Below, one piece after another: positions 46,280 to 57,473 of a DNA stretch of 64,000 bases. The notes beneath the pieces were generated by a model. The model was given only the letters and a program-made list of their open reading frames with translations. It made no database searches and was not told the DNA's origin. The DNA is from Pseudomonas reinekei (GTDB lineage Bacteria; Pseudomonadota; Gammaproteobacteria; Pseudomonadales; Pseudomonadaceae). The stretch's first letter is position 1. Each line of letters starts with the position of its first letter. Position numbers and translations under genes: made by a program. The stretch lies in contig NZ_MSTQ01000002.1 in assembly GCF_001945365.1 (NCBI RefSeq), positions 427,273 to 491,272 of the forward strand, read 5' to 3'.

Positions 46280-47938
46280 ATGGAACAGCTATCGGATCGT
46301 TTCAAACGCTCAATAGTCTTCGCTGCGCTTTTGTCATTGAGTGGACTGGCCCATGCGGCACAAACGGAAAAGACCAATATCCTGTTTATCGTCTCCGACG
46401 ATACCGGCTATGGCGACCTGGGCCCCTACGGCGGAGGGGTCGGTCGGGGCATGCCCACGCCCAGCATCGATCAACTGGCGGCAGAAGGGGTCACTTTCTA
46501 CTCTTTTTATGCCCAGCCCAGCTGCACTCCGGGTCGGGCGGCTATGCAAACCGGGCGTATCCCCAATCGCAGCGGCATGACCACCGTGGCCTTCCAGGGC
46601 CAGGGCGGTGGTTTGCCAGCCGCCGAGTGGACACTGGCATCGGTGCTGAAAACCGGCGGCTATGACACCTACTTCACCGGCAAATGGCACTTGGGCGAAG
46701 CCGATTATGCGCTGCCCAATGCGCAGGGTTACGACGTGATGAAATACGTCGGGCTGTATCACCTCAATGCCTACACCTACGCAGACCCGACCTGGTTCCC
46801 GGACATGGATCCGGAAACCCGTGAGATGTTCCAACGGGTCACCAAGGGCGCCTTGTCTGGCAAGGCGGGGGAGAAACCGGTCGAAGAATTCAAGGTCAAC
46901 GGCCAGTACGTGGACACCCCTGTCGTAGACGGCAAACCCGGCGTGGTGGGCATTCCGTTCTTTGATAACTACGTCGAAAAAGCCGCCCTGGAGTTTCTCG
47001 ACACCGCGGCCAAGTCGGACAAGCCGTTTTTCATCAACGTCAACTTCATGAAAGTGCACCAGCCCAACATGCCGGCACCGGAGTTCGTTCACAAGTCCAT
47101 GTCCAAGTCCAAATACGCCGACTCCGTGGTCGAACTGGACACCCACATTGGCCGCATCATCGACAAGCTCAAGGCACTCGGCCTGGATAAGAACACCCTG
47201 GTGGTCTACACCACCGACAACGGGGCCTGGCAGGATGTTTATCCGGATGCTGGTTACACGCCGTTCCGCGGCACCAAAGGCACGGTGCGTGAAGGCGGCA
47301 ACCGGGTACCGGCGATTGCCGTCTGGCCAGACAAGATCAAGCCCGACAGCAAAAACCACGAAATGCTCGGTGGTCTGGACCTGATGGCAACGTTCGCTTC
47401 CGTGGCGGGCGTGAAGTTGCCGGAAAAAGATCGCGAAGGACAGCCGATCATCTTCGACAGTTACGACATGACGCCCGTACTCACCGGCAGTGGCCCTTCA
47501 CCGCGCAAAGAGTGGTTCTACTTTACCGAGAACGAACTGTCACCAGGCGCGGCCCGTGTCGGTAACTACAAGGCGGTGTTCAACCTGCGCGGTGATGACG
47601 GCGCGCAAACCGGTGGTTTGGCCGTGGACTCCAATTTGGGATGGAAAGGCGCCGAAAAGTATGTCGCCACCGTGCCGCAGGTCTTCGACTTGTGGCAAGA
47701 CCCGCAAGAGCGCTATGACCTGTTCATGAACAACTTCACCGAACGCACATGGACGATGGTGCCGATCACGGGGGCGATCATCAAGTTGATGAAAACCTAC
47801 GTCGATTACCCACCCCGCAAACTGCAAAGCATGGGTTACGACGGGCCGATCGAACTGTCGCAATACCAGAAATTCCAGTACGTGCGTGACGTCCTGAAAA
47901 AAGAAGGGATCAACCTGCCGATGCCAGCCGGCAACTGA
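46280..47938 (+). CDS. Periplasmic sulfatase (arylsulfatase family)
   Basis: A 552-aa exported sulfatase. The signal peptide ends after AHA (about residue 27). ILFIVSDDTGYGDLG binds the metal, and SCTPGRAA holds C82, the residue converted to formylglycine (CxPxR). TGKWHLGE is the second sulfatase signature. It would release sulfate from an ester. The ATG at 46280 has GAGG upstream. No maturation enzyme gene is seen in the window. It is followed by a FadL-like porin that may import a hydrophobic substrate or product. Confidence 0.88.
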   Translation: MEQLSDRFKRSIVFAALLSLSGLAHAAQTEKTNILFIVSDDTGYGDLGPYGGGVGRGMPTPSIDQLAAEGVTFYSFYAQPSCTPGRAAMQTGRIPNRSGMTTVAFQGQGGGLPAAEWTLASVLKTGGYDTYFTGKWHLGEADYALPNAQGYDVMKYVGLYHLNAYTYADPTWFPDMDPETREMFQRVTKGALSGKAGEKPVEEFKVNGQYVDTPVVDGKPGVVGIPFFDNYVEKAALEFLDTAAKSDKPFFINVNFMKVHQPNMPAPEFVHKSMSKSKYADSVVELDTHIGRIIDKLKALGLDKNTLVVYTTDNGAWQDVYPDAGYTPFRGTKGTVREGGNRVPAIAVWPDKIKPDSKNHEMLGGLDLMATFASVAGVKLPEKDREGQPIIFDSYDMTPVLTGSGPSPRKEWFYFTENELSPGAARVGNYKAVFNLRGDDGAQTGGLAVDSNLGWKGAEKYVATVPQVFDLWQDPQERYDLFMNNFTERTWTMVPITGAIIKLMKTYVDYPPRKLQSMGYDGPIELSQYQKFQYVRDVLKKEGINLPMPAGN

Positions 47939-48010
47939 TCAGACAGGCGAAACATGGCGGCCTCATCAGGGGGTCGCCATTTCGGACAGTGGACAGTACC
48001 GAGGTCAACC

Positions 48011-49279
48011 ATGCCAATCAGAACCGCTGCCTTGCCATCCGTTACACTCCTTGCGCTGTGCTGCCAGCAAGCCTGGGCCGGGGGCATTATGCTTTACGAA
48101 GTCGGCACCGATAATGCTGGCCTGGCCAACGCGGGTGCCGCCGCTCGCGCGCAGGGTCCATCGACCATCGCCAGCAACCCGGCGGGCATGAGTTACCTGC
48201 CAGGCACACAAATCACCGGTGGCTTGCAGGTGTTGTATGGCGACTTGAGCTTCGATCGCGACGCCGGCACAAACTCTGCCGGCAGCGGCAGTGGCAACGC
48301 GCTCGATCCGATTCCCGGTGGCAGTTTCTTCATCAGCCATGAACTGGACGACCACTGGAGCGTCGGCTTCGGCCAGTACGGTGATTTCGGTCTGGCGGTC
48401 AACTATGACAACGATTGGTCCGGGCGCTACTTCGCACAAAACTCCAGCCTGCTGGGTTTGTCCCTGGTGCCCAGTGTGGCGTATCGCTTCAACGAACAAT
48501 GGTCGGTGGGCGTCGGTATCAAGGCCATGTACGGCATGCTGCAGGCGCAAACCGCCATCGACCGCTCCCCCTTGGGTTTCACCGATCGTACTGATGGTCA
48601 GTACAAGTACGAGGACGGCGCCTGGGGTTATGGCGCCAACGTCGGCGTGATCTATGCGCCGCAACCCGGCACGCGTATCGGCCTGGCTTACACCAGTAAA
48701 GTCGACCTGGACTTCGAGGACCGCCTGGATGTCAAAGGCGACGGCCGGCTGCTGGAACGCATCAACGATACCAACACCAAACTCGACACGACGGTTCCGC
48801 AGACCGTAACCCTGAGCCTGTTCCAGCAACTGGACCGGCAATGGGCCCTGCTGGCCTCGGCTAACTGGCAGGACTGGTCAGAGTTCGGCGAGATCGGCGT
48901 ACAGGTCGACACCACGGCATTTGGCGCGCAGTCGAAGTCGGTCGACGCCGGGTTCAAGGACACGTGGCACCTGTCCCTTGGCGCGCAGTACCAGGCCACC
49001 GAACAATGGCTATGGAATGTCGGCGTGGCTTACGACAGCAGCGCCGTCTCCGATAGCAAACGCAGCGTGATCGTGCCCATGGGCGAATCCTGGCGCATCG
49101 CCACTGGCGCTACCTACGCGCTGAACAATGACACCGACATCAACGTCAGCTGGGCCATGGTCTGGCTCGGCGACATGCCGGTGGACCAGACCAAGGAAAT
49201 CTCGGGCAATCAACTCTCCGGTGAGTTCGACAATGCCTGGATTCAAGCCCTGACCGGCAACATGACCTGGCGATTCTGA
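48011..49279 (+). CDS. OmpP1/FadL-family outer-membrane transport protein
   Basis: A 422-aa beta-barrel of the FadL family. A signal peptide ends near WAG (residue 24), and the mature N-terminus has the family GTDNAGLANAGAAARAQGPSTIASNPAGM segment, which forms the hatch. FadL-like porins take up fatty acids or aromatic hydrocarbons across the outer membrane. It lies 72 bp after the sulfatase gene, probably co-transcribed. The barrel ends with an aromatic MTWRF, as expected for assembly. Confidence 0.87.
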   Translation: MPIRTAALPSVTLLALCCQQAWAGGIMLYEVGTDNAGLANAGAAARAQGPSTIASNPAGMSYLPGTQITGGLQVLYGDLSFDRDAGTNSAGSGSGNALDPIPGGSFFISHELDDHWSVGFGQYGDFGLAVNYDNDWSGRYFAQNSSLLGLSLVPSVAYRFNEQWSVGVGIKAMYGMLQAQTAIDRSPLGFTDRTDGQYKYEDGAWGYGANVGVIYAPQPGTRIGLAYTSKVDLDFEDRLDVKGDGRLLERINDTNTKLDTTVPQTVTLSLFQQLDRQWALLASANWQDWSEFGEIGVQVDTTAFGAQSKSVDAGFKDTWHLSLGAQYQATEQWLWNVGVAYDSSAVSDSKRSVIVPMGESWRIATGATYALNNDTDINVSWAMVWLGDMPVDQTKEISGNQLSGEFDNAWIQALTGNMTWRF

Positions 49280-50725
<1,446 letters not shown>

Positions 50726-50792
50726 TCGGTCGTCGGCAGGCGTTGCCGCCCTGACAGCACCTGCCTGTCGTCTGCTACAGGAGATGCCATCC

Positions 50793-51425
50793 ATGAATGC
50801 TCTTCGGCGCATCTGGGAACACTTCGAGGAAGGCTTCATTGTCTTCCTTCTGGCGGCCATGACGTTGGTAACATTCGTCTACGTTGTCCTCAACAACCTC
50901 TACACCCTGTTCTACAGCCTCGCCGAGAGCTGGCAAGGCGCCAGCGAATCGCTGTTCGCCATCGGCGACGGGGTCATGGGAATGGCGCAGGCCATGACCT
51001 GGAGCACCTCACTGACCAAAGCCCTGTTTGGCTGGCTGATTTTTTTCGGATTGTCATATGGCGTGCGCACAGCGGGCCATATCGGCGTTGACGCGCTGGT
51101 CAATCTGGCCAGCAAACCGGTGCAACGGCTTATTGGTATCATTGCCTGTCTTTTCTGCCTGACTTATGCCGGATTGCTCAGCATTGCCAGTTTTGGCTGG
51201 ATCCAGACCCTGATGGAGGCCCAAATAGGCGCCGAAGACTTGGGCCAGTACGGGATCATGCAATGGCACATAGGGTTGATCGTCCCCGTAGGGTTCGCCC
51301 TGGTGTTCATCCGGTTTGCTGAAATTCTCGTGCGTATCCTGCAGAACCGGCAGACCGGCCTGGGCCTGGCCGATGAAGCCGCCGATGCGATGAAACTGAC
51401 CGAACACGAGGATGACAAGTCATGA
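50793..51425 (+). CDS. dctQ: TRAP transporter small permease, DctQ family
   Basis: A 210-aa membrane protein with four predicted helices, as usual for DctQ, with a longer cytoplasmic tail. It links DctP delivery to the DctM channel. I prefer the ATG at 50793, ten bases from GGAG; the ATG at 50784 is too close to it. The end overlaps dctM by 4 bases. Confidence 0.87.
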   Translation: MNALRRIWEHFEEGFIVFLLAAMTLVTFVYVVLNNLYTLFYSLAESWQGASESLFAIGDGVMGMAQAMTWSTSLTKALFGWLIFFGLSYGVRTAGHIGVDALVNLASKPVQRLIGIIACLFCLTYAGLLSIASFGWIQTLMEAQIGAEDLGQYGIMQWHIGLIVPVGFALVFIRFAEILVRILQNRQTGLGLADEAADAMKLTEHEDDKS

Positions 51426-52705
51426 CCATTGCCTTCCTGTTTGTATCACTGTTCGTGCTGATGTTCATCGGCGTTCCCATTGCCATCTCCCTGGGGTTGG
51501 CAGGCTCACTGACCATCGTTTTTTTCAGCCCGGACTCCGTGCGCTCACTGGCAATCAAACTGTTCGAGACGTCGGAGCACTACACGCTGCTGGCCATCCC
51601 GTTCTTTCTCCTCGCGGGGGCCTTCATGACCACCGGTGGTGTGGCTCGGAGGCTGATTGACTTTGCCAATGCCTGCGTCGGCCATATCCGTGGTGGTCTG
51701 GCCATCGCTGCCGTGTTGGCGTGCATGTTGTTCGCTGCTCTTTCCGGATCGAGCCCGGCCACGGTCGCCGCAGTGGGTTCAATTGCCATTGCCGGCATGG
51801 TCCGCTCCGGTTATCCGCAGGCCTTTGGCGCGGGGATCGTCTGTAACGCGGGGACCTTGGGCATCCTGATACCACCCTCGATCGTCATGGTGGTCTACGC
51901 GGCCGCGACCGAAACCTCTGTCGGCAAGCTGTTCATGGCGGGCGTGATACCGGGCCTGCTGCTGGGGCTGGCGTTGATGGTGGCGATCTACATCGTCGCC
52001 GTTAAGAAAAATCTGCCCGCCATGCCGCGCGCGACGTTCCGTGAATGGCTTGGCACGGCACGCAAGGCGATCTGGGGTCTACTGTTGATGTTCATCATCC
52101 TGGGAGGTATCTACTCCGGGATGTTTACCCCAACCGAAGCTGCGGCAGTGGCGGCCGTTTACTCGGCCTTCATCGCCTTGTTCGTCTACAAAGACCTGAC
52201 GTTCCGCGAAACACCAAAAGTCCTGCTGGACTCGGCCAAGCTGAGCATCATGCTGATGTTCATCATTGCCAACGCCATGCTCTTCGCGCACGTCTTGACC
52301 ACTGAGCAGCTACCACAACAGATCACCGCGTGGGTGATTGAAGCGGGGCTGACACCAGTGACGTTCCTGCTGGTGGTGAACATTGTGCTGTTGATCGCCG
52401 GGGCCTTTATGGAACCTTCGGCCATCATCCTGATCCTGGCACCGATCCTCTTCCCCATCGCCATGAAGCTGGGTATCGACCCGATTCACCTGGGCATCAT
52501 TATGGTGGTGAACCTGGAAATCGGCCTGATCACGCCGCCCGTGGGTCTGAACCTGTTCGTGACCTCTGCTGTGACGGGCATGACGCTGCCTGCAACCATC
52601 AGAGCCGCCATGCCCTGGCTAATGATCCTGCTGCTGTTCCTGATCCTGATTACCTACGTGCCCTGGATCTCCCTGGCTTTGCCTAACTGGCTGGGCATGA
52701 GTTGA
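51422..52705 (+). CDS. dctM: TRAP transporter large permease, DctM family
   Basis: A 427-aa membrane protein with about 12 helices and the typical DctM segments: GVPIAISLGLAG at the start, GGVARRLIDFANACVGHIRGG, LFAALSGSSPATVAAVGSI, and NLEIGLITPPVGLNLFV near the C-terminus (sodium/substrate path). It drives uptake with an ion gradient. Its ATG overlaps the dctQ stop, showing coupling. Confidence 0.92.
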   Translation: MTIAFLFVSLFVLMFIGVPIAISLGLAGSLTIVFFSPDSVRSLAIKLFETSEHYTLLAIPFFLLAGAFMTTGGVARRLIDFANACVGHIRGGLAIAAVLACMLFAALSGSSPATVAAVGSIAIAGMVRSGYPQAFGAGIVCNAGTLGILIPPSIVMVVYAAATETSVGKLFMAGVIPGLLLGLALMVAIYIVAVKKNLPAMPRATFREWLGTARKAIWGLLLMFIILGGIYSGMFTPTEAAAVAAVYSAFIALFVYKDLTFRETPKVLLDSAKLSIMLMFIIANAMLFAHVLTTEQLPQQITAWVIEAGLTPVTFLLVVNIVLLIAGAFMEPSAIILILAPILFPIAMKLGIDPIHLGIIMVVNLEIGLITPPVGLNLFVTSAVTGMTLPATIRAAMPWLMILLLFLILITYVPWISLALPNWLGMS

Positions 52706-52711
52706 TGCCTG

Positions 52712-52750
52712 CCTGTCCGGGTGCTGGACGTTCGTCAGTATCCGGACAGG
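52712..52750. terminator. Inverted repeat between convergent dctM and DUF1850 genes
   Basis: Nine-base arms CCTGTCCGG (52712-52720) and CCGGACAGG (52742-52750) separated by 21 bases, starting 6 bases after the dctM stop. Likely a bidirectional transcription end, though no T-run is visible. Confidence 0.45.
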
Positions 52751-52776
52751 GCCTTCTCGTTTGTGACACTGGCCAC

Positions 52777-53175
52777 TTAATGTTGCCCTGAGTCCGTCCA
52801 GCAACTCCATAGCTCCACGGAGGACGGATTGCTGGCGGGTGGCCCCAGCCACTCGTCCATCTCATGACATTGCTGATCGAAGCATAACTGGTAGTCACCT
52901 GCTTGCGGGGAGCGTCCCAGACTCAGAGGCTGCAAGGGCGGCAGCTGACGTTGATAGTGCCAACTGCCTTTTTCCAACCTGGCCTCCGGGGGAATTTCCA
53001 TGCCTGCGCCGTTTCCCTTGACCCTGGCCTCGGTGAGCACAAGTCCCTGTAGCGAGACACGGTAGTCTTCTTCCCAACGAATTTTTTCGATTGTGTGATT
53101 CCAAGCCAGTGTAAAGCTTGAGATCGGGAGTTGGGCCCAGGCGACGCCCGCCAGACCCAGGCACAAGCCGATCAT
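52777..53175 (-). CDS. DUF1850 protein of the TAXI-TRAP locus
   Basis: A 132-aa exported protein with a short signal (MIGLCLGLAGVAWA). The mature part has the DUF1850 pattern FTLAWNHTIEKIRWEEDYRV and SWHYQRQLPPLQPLSLGRS. The family is found next to TAXI-type TRAP permeases; its role is unknown. Its ATG overlaps the permease stop (ATGA), so it is co-translated with it. Confidence 0.83.
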   Translation of the reverse strand: MIGLCLGLAGVAWAQLPISSFTLAWNHTIEKIRWEEDYRVSLQGLVLTEARVKGNGAGMEIPPEARLEKGSWHYQRQLPPLQPLSLGRSPQAGDYQLCFDQQCHEMDEWLGPPASNPSSVELWSCWTDSGQH

Positions 53176-55199
53176 GCTCTGGCCAGTCCGACACGGCGAG
53201 ACCGCCAGACATGCTGAAGTATCAGCAACACACCCAGCACAAATCCGATTTCGTCGGTCAACGGCAGCGCAACGACCAACAAGGCGCCCGCCGCGAAACA
53301 CAATAAACGCTCCCAAACCGGCATCTTCTGTTGCAGATAACCTGTGGACGCCATTCCCCAAAGGCCAACGGCCAACATCGTCTTGACCAACATATAGGCA
53401 GTCATCCACAAATTGTCGCCTTGCATCATCAGCGCAGGGTTGTAGACCGCCATGAACGGAATGACAAAGCCGGCCAGAGCAATACGAACCGCCCACAGAC
53501 TGATCCTGAATCCTGTTTCCTTGGCGATGGGCGCTGCGGCAAAGCAAGCCAAGGCAACCGGTGGAGTAAGGTCTGCAAGAATTCCGAAATAGAAAACGAA
53601 CATGTGCGACACGATCAGCGGTACACCCAACTCCAACAGTGCGGGTGCTGCAATCGAACTGGTGATGATGTAGTTGGGAATCGTCGGGATACCCATACCC
53701 AGCACCAGGCAGGTAACCATCGTCAATATCAGTGACAACAACAAGTTATCCCTGCCGATGGCCAGTATGTAGCCGGCGAAGGTCGAGGCTATGCCCGTCA
53801 ATGACACTACGCCGATGATGATCCCCACCAGCGCGCAAGCAATACCGACCGGCACAGCATGACGAGCACCTTCGACCAGGGCATGCAGGCAAATACTCAG
53901 GGTTTCCCGGCCTCCCTGAATGAACCAGCAGCTGACCACTAACGAGGCGATCACCGCAAAGATCACACCGATACCCAGCTGGAAAAAACCCACGCAGAGG
54001 ACGCCAAGAGCGATCCAGAACGCACATCGCAACGCGAAACTGGACACCCGAAGAATGATTGCCGAACCGAGAATAACGATGGCTGTCAGCGCCAGACCCA
54101 CCATTCCGGAGAACAACGGCGTGCGGCCGGAAAACAGCAGGTGGACCAAGACAAAAAGCGGAATCAGCAAATACCAGCTTTCCTTTACCGCACCCCATGC
54201 ACTGGGACATTGGTCTTTGGGTAACCCTTTAAGGTCGGAGCGTTTTGCCTCAAGGTGAACCATCCAGAACACCGAACCGAAATACAGGATGGCTGGAATT
54301 AACGCAGCTTTGGCGATCTCGAAAAACGGGACATTAATTGTTTCCGCCATAATGAAGGCCACAGCCCCCATCACAGGTGGCATCAGCTGGCTGCCCATGC
54401 TCGAAGTCGCCTCTACGCCGCCCGCAAATGCTGCCTTGTAGCCAAAGCGCTTCATCAATGGAATCGTGAACTGTCCGGTCGTGACAACGTTGGCAATGCC
54501 TGAGCCTGTGATCGTCCCCATCAAAGCCGATGACGCGACCGATACTTTTGCCGGCCCACCGAGTTTGTGGCCAAACAGTCCCATCGCGAAGTCAGTGAAC
54601 AATTTGATCATGCCCGCCTGTTCGAGAAAGGAACCGAACAAAATAAACAGGAAAATATAGGTAGCGGAAACGTAGGTGGGTGTCCCGTAGAGACCTTCGG
54701 TGCCGAATGACAACTGGTTGACGATTTGATCGAATCCGTAGCCTCGATGTGCCAGGTCGCCTGGCAGGTATTCACCCAATAGACCGTATGCCAAAAACAG
54801 TCCACAGATGACAGGCAATGCGATACCCATCACCCGTCGAGCCGCCTCAAACACCAATGCGATCAATACCAGCCCAACCACCATGTCTGCAGATGTCAGG
54901 TCACCTGAACGCTGGATCAAATCCGCCTCGAAGAACCATTGATACAAGGCAGTGGTAATCCCGGCGAGGCTCAATATCCAGGCCAACGGCTGCCACGGAC
55001 GAGCTCTGCCATACGCCGGGTAACTCAGAAACACCACCCATAGCAGGAAACCAACGTGCACCGCACGCAGCACCTGGCTGGAAACCGGCGCAAACGCAGC
55101 GGTGACAATCTGGAAAACTGAAAACAACAACGCCACGTAGAACAGCGTCTTTGGCCAGTCGCGTGGGTTGGCGGCGATGCCTTGATGATCTTCGCTCAT
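53172..55199 (-). CDS. TRAP transporter fused permease (4TM/12TM), TAXI type
   Basis: A 675-aa membrane protein fusing the DctQ-like four-helix domain to the DctM-like domain. The large domain shows SVASSALMGTITGSGIANVVTTGQFTIPLMKRFGY and GMGIPTIPNYII, typical of the TAXI permeases. It imports a substrate delivered by the TAXI binding protein encoded 82 bp upstream. Order is binding protein, permease, DUF1850, all on the minus strand. Confidence 0.9.
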   Translation of the reverse strand: MSEDHQGIAANPRDWPKTLFYVALLFSVFQIVTAAFAPVSSQVLRAVHVGFLLWVVFLSYPAYGRARPWQPLAWILSLAGITTALYQWFFEADLIQRSGDLTSADMVVGLVLIALVFEAARRVMGIALPVICGLFLAYGLLGEYLPGDLAHRGYGFDQIVNQLSFGTEGLYGTPTYVSATYIFLFILFGSFLEQAGMIKLFTDFAMGLFGHKLGGPAKVSVASSALMGTITGSGIANVVTTGQFTIPLMKRFGYKAAFAGGVEATSSMGSQLMPPVMGAVAFIMAETINVPFFEIAKAALIPAILYFGSVFWMVHLEAKRSDLKGLPKDQCPSAWGAVKESWYLLIPLFVLVHLLFSGRTPLFSGMVGLALTAIVILGSAIILRVSSFALRCAFWIALGVLCVGFFQLGIGVIFAVIASLVVSCWFIQGGRETLSICLHALVEGARHAVPVGIACALVGIIIGVVSLTGIASTFAGYILAIGRDNLLLSLILTMVTCLVLGMGIPTIPNYIITSSIAAPALLELGVPLIVSHMFVFYFGILADLTPPVALACFAAAPIAKETGFRISLWAVRIALAGFVIPFMAVYNPALMMQGDNLWMTAYMLVKTMLAVGLWGMASTGYLQQKMPVWERLLCFAAGALLVVALPLTDEIGFVLGVLLILQHVWRSRRVGLARA

Positions 55200-55281
55200 T
55201 GGGTACCTGCCTCAAAACTACATTGAAGGGGTACGAACCGCTCTATCGCGCTAGCGACCATCCCCGTGGCGCATTTCAGGA

Positions 55282-56235
55282 TTACAGCGCTCCAGCTTCC
55301 TTGTAGTAGCGCTCGGCGCCGGGGTGAAGTGGAATGGGCAAATTCCTGGCAGCGTTTTGCAACTTGATGTCCTTGGCGGCTGAGTGAGAGTTGCCTAAAC
55401 GGGTGAGGTTCTCGAACATCAGCTTGGTCATCTGGTAGGCAAGGTCATCCGAAATGTCCTCGCGTGTCACCAAGATATTGGTGATCGCCACCGTAGGCAC
55501 CGATTCGGGCTGTCCGTCATAGGTATTGGCTGGAATTTGTGCAGGCTGATACGCAGCATTGCCGATTTTCGAAACCACATCAGGAGGGATGGAGACATAG
55601 TTCAATGGCATGGTTGAGGAAAGGTCGCGGATGGCCGCCATTCCTAAACCCGAAGACTGAAGCGTGGCGTCTAACTGGCGGTTCTTGATCAGTTCGACCG
55701 ACTCCGCAAAGGGCAGGTATTGAACTTTGCTCATGTCTTCGTACGTCAATCCCGCCGCTTTGAAGATCGCACGCGCGTTCAGCTCGGTACCGGATTTCGG
55801 GGCGCCGACGGAGATGGTTTTCCCTTTCAGATCCGCCAGGGTTTTGATGCCGGACTCTTTGTTCGCAACAATTTGAATGTAATTCGGATAAGCACCTGCA
55901 ATGGCTCGCAACTTAGTCAGTGGGGCCTTAAATCCGGCATCCTCCACGCCATTTTTTGCATCAGCGACAGAGTCCCCCAGTGCCAGAGCGAGCTCCCCAC
56001 GACCGGCTTGTAAAAGGTTGAGATTTTCCACTGAGGCTTTGGTCGCCTGGACAGACGTCTTCGCCCCTGGAATGCCATCGCTGTATATCTGTGACAGCCC
56101 AACCCCAATGGGGTAATAGACCCCGCTAGTACCACCTGTCAGGATGTTTATGAACACAGGTGCGGCGTTAGCTGCGCATGAGACTGTCAATGCAGCGGTG
56201 GCCGCAAAGAGGCTAAAGCGTTTGATTACTCGCAT
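55282..56235 (-). CDS. TAXI-family TRAP solute-binding protein
   Basis: A 317-aa periplasmic protein. The signal peptide ends after ANA (about residue 24), followed by the family start INILTGGTSGVYYPIGVGLSQIY. DLKGKTISVGAPKSGTELNARAI is the typical hinge region. TAXI proteins bind glutamate, 2-oxoglutarate or other anions; the ligand here is not known. First gene of the minus-strand TRAP operon. Confidence 0.9.
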   Translation of the reverse strand: MRVIKRFSLFAATAALTVSCAANAAPVFINILTGGTSGVYYPIGVGLSQIYSDGIPGAKTSVQATKASVENLNLLQAGRGELALALGDSVADAKNGVEDAGFKAPLTKLRAIAGAYPNYIQIVANKESGIKTLADLKGKTISVGAPKSGTELNARAIFKAAGLTYEDMSKVQYLPFAESVELIKNRQLDATLQSSGLGMAAIRDLSSTMPLNYVSIPPDVVSKIGNAAYQPAQIPANTYDGQPESVPTVAITNILVTREDISDDLAYQMTKLMFENLTRLGNSHSAAKDIKLQNAARNLPIPLHPGAERYYKEAGAL

Positions 56236-56605
56236 GAAAAACTCTCCGTCTTGTTATGGCTTTATGCAGAGTCTTTCTACTGTAGTCGAAACCAATGCCT
56301 TGAGTGGGAATCCTCCAATGCGCATACCAGCGGCGCTGGCATCGGCATGGGGCGTACAGATCACAGCGCGACTGGAAGTGGCGATCATGGTTCAAAAGCC
56401 CTCTTTTGCTAGCTATCGATAATGTGATTGTTAGCAAAACCAAGATATGTGCCTTCTGTTTTCTGTGGGACAAGGGGTCACGCCTTGACGGAACCCCAGC
56501 CAGATCGGGTGGCTCACACGTTGTGATGGTGTCCAATCCAAAGGCCGTGGCCGACAGCCTGGAGAGCACAAACATCTCAATCTGATCCAGGGCTTTCGAA
56601 CCCAT
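56236..56605. other. Intergenic region with no recognised gene
   Basis: These 370 bp lie upstream of the TAXI binding protein and downstream of the 56606 gene. Short open frames exist on both strands (56304-56585 +, 56213-56605 -) but match nothing I know and lack ribosome sites. A promoter for the TAXI operon is expected near 56240-56320. Confidence 0.4.
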
Positions 56606-56914
56606 TCAGTGGCCCAGCGCATAAGCTCGGGCGATCAGTTCGGCCACTTCATCACGGCGTACTGTCGTGCCCTTGTGCGTTTCAGGCATCACCGTTTTAA
56701 CCCGACCTTGAGCAACCAGAACCCTGGCGGCTTCAACCCACTCTTCCCGGGTGACCGGTTTGTTCGCTTCAAACGCCGAAGCACTTTTCATCCAGCCATT
56801 GGAGACCACAATCTCGGCTTGATCGAACAAGGGTGAATCCGCCGGCAGATCAGTGAAGGCCGTTTTTGCTCGATCAGCGATGTTTGATGCCGGCATTGCA
56901 CCGGATGGCCGCAC
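56606..56914 (-). CDS. Small SLH-like hypothetical protein
   Basis: A 102-aa protein whose central part resembles one S-layer-homology repeat: FTDLPADSPLFDQAEIVVSNGW then FEANKPVTREEWVEAARVL. The FxD, the helix-turn spacing and the TREE(F/W)V signature all fit. No signal peptide is seen. The GTG at 56914 has AAGGGA upstream and is preferred; an ATG at 56896 is the alternative. It is the third gene of the chalcone-isomerase-like/DUF3833 operon, 15 bp after DUF3833. Function unknown. Confidence 0.6.
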   Translation of the reverse strand: MRPSGAMPASNIADRAKTAFTDLPADSPLFDQAEIVVSNGWMKSASAFEANKPVTREEWVEAARVLVAQGRVKTVMPETHKGTTVRRDEVAELIARAYALGH

Positions 56915-56929
56915 AGCAGTCCCTTTGCC

Positions 56930-57454
56930 TCAAGGCTGCTTGCGGAAAAACAAGGTGATCTGACCGACCTCCACTCCGAATTTAGTCATGAACGATCGAT
57001 TGATCATGGTGTTCTTGTCCATCAGGTACATCCAGTCGTCCAAGTGAACCTCGTACACCGTGCCATCCACCGGAAGGCTCAGCACGTATTTCCAGCGCAG
57101 TGTATTTCCCGCCATCTCACCCCGCGCCTCGCCCACCACGTCGCCAGCGGTTCCGCGCCATTGGCCAGGGCCATCAGGGGTTAGCGTCCACACCCGTTTT
57201 TGCTTGGTACCATCGCTGTAGGTAAACGATTCGTCGAGGATCAGCCTGCTGCCCTCGGAGTGGCCATTGATTACCACATGGAAGCGCTTGGTGACCTCGC
57301 CTGAACGCTTTTGAAACATACCCCAGGCTTCGACCCGCCCCTCGAAGAATTCGCGCAACTCAAGCGTGGGCGTTTCCTGGCTGTAGGTATGCACATCCAC
57401 CCGGCTGCAACTCGCAAGGGCAATGCATAACAGCAACATACAAAGCTTCGACAT
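56930..57454 (-). CDS. DUF3833 lipoprotein
   Basis: A 174-aa protein with a lipoprotein signal (LLLCIALASCSR; lipobox LASC). The mature domain matches DUF3833, with LREFFEGRVEAWGMFQ and the DDWMYLMDKNTMINRSFMTKFG C-terminal motif. In pseudomonads it occurs with photolyase, chalcone-isomerase-like and folE genes in light-induced sets. It is 19 bp after the chalcone-isomerase-like gene. The ATG at 57454 has GAGGAAGAG upstream. Confidence 0.85.
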   Translation of the reverse strand: MSKLCMLLLCIALASCSRVDVHTYSQETPTLELREFFEGRVEAWGMFQKRSGEVTKRFHVVINGHSEGSRLILDESFTYSDGTKQKRVWTLTPDGPGQWRGTAGDVVGEARGEMAGNTLRWKYVLSLPVDGTVYEVHLDDWMYLMDKNTMINRSFMTKFGVEVGQITLFFRKQP

Positions 57455-57473
57455 GGGCTCTTCCTCAACGGTT

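Noticed and set aside
46334..47359. 341-codon open frame opposite the sulfatase
   Set aside because: No domain and antisense composition; the sulfatase has clear catalytic motifs.
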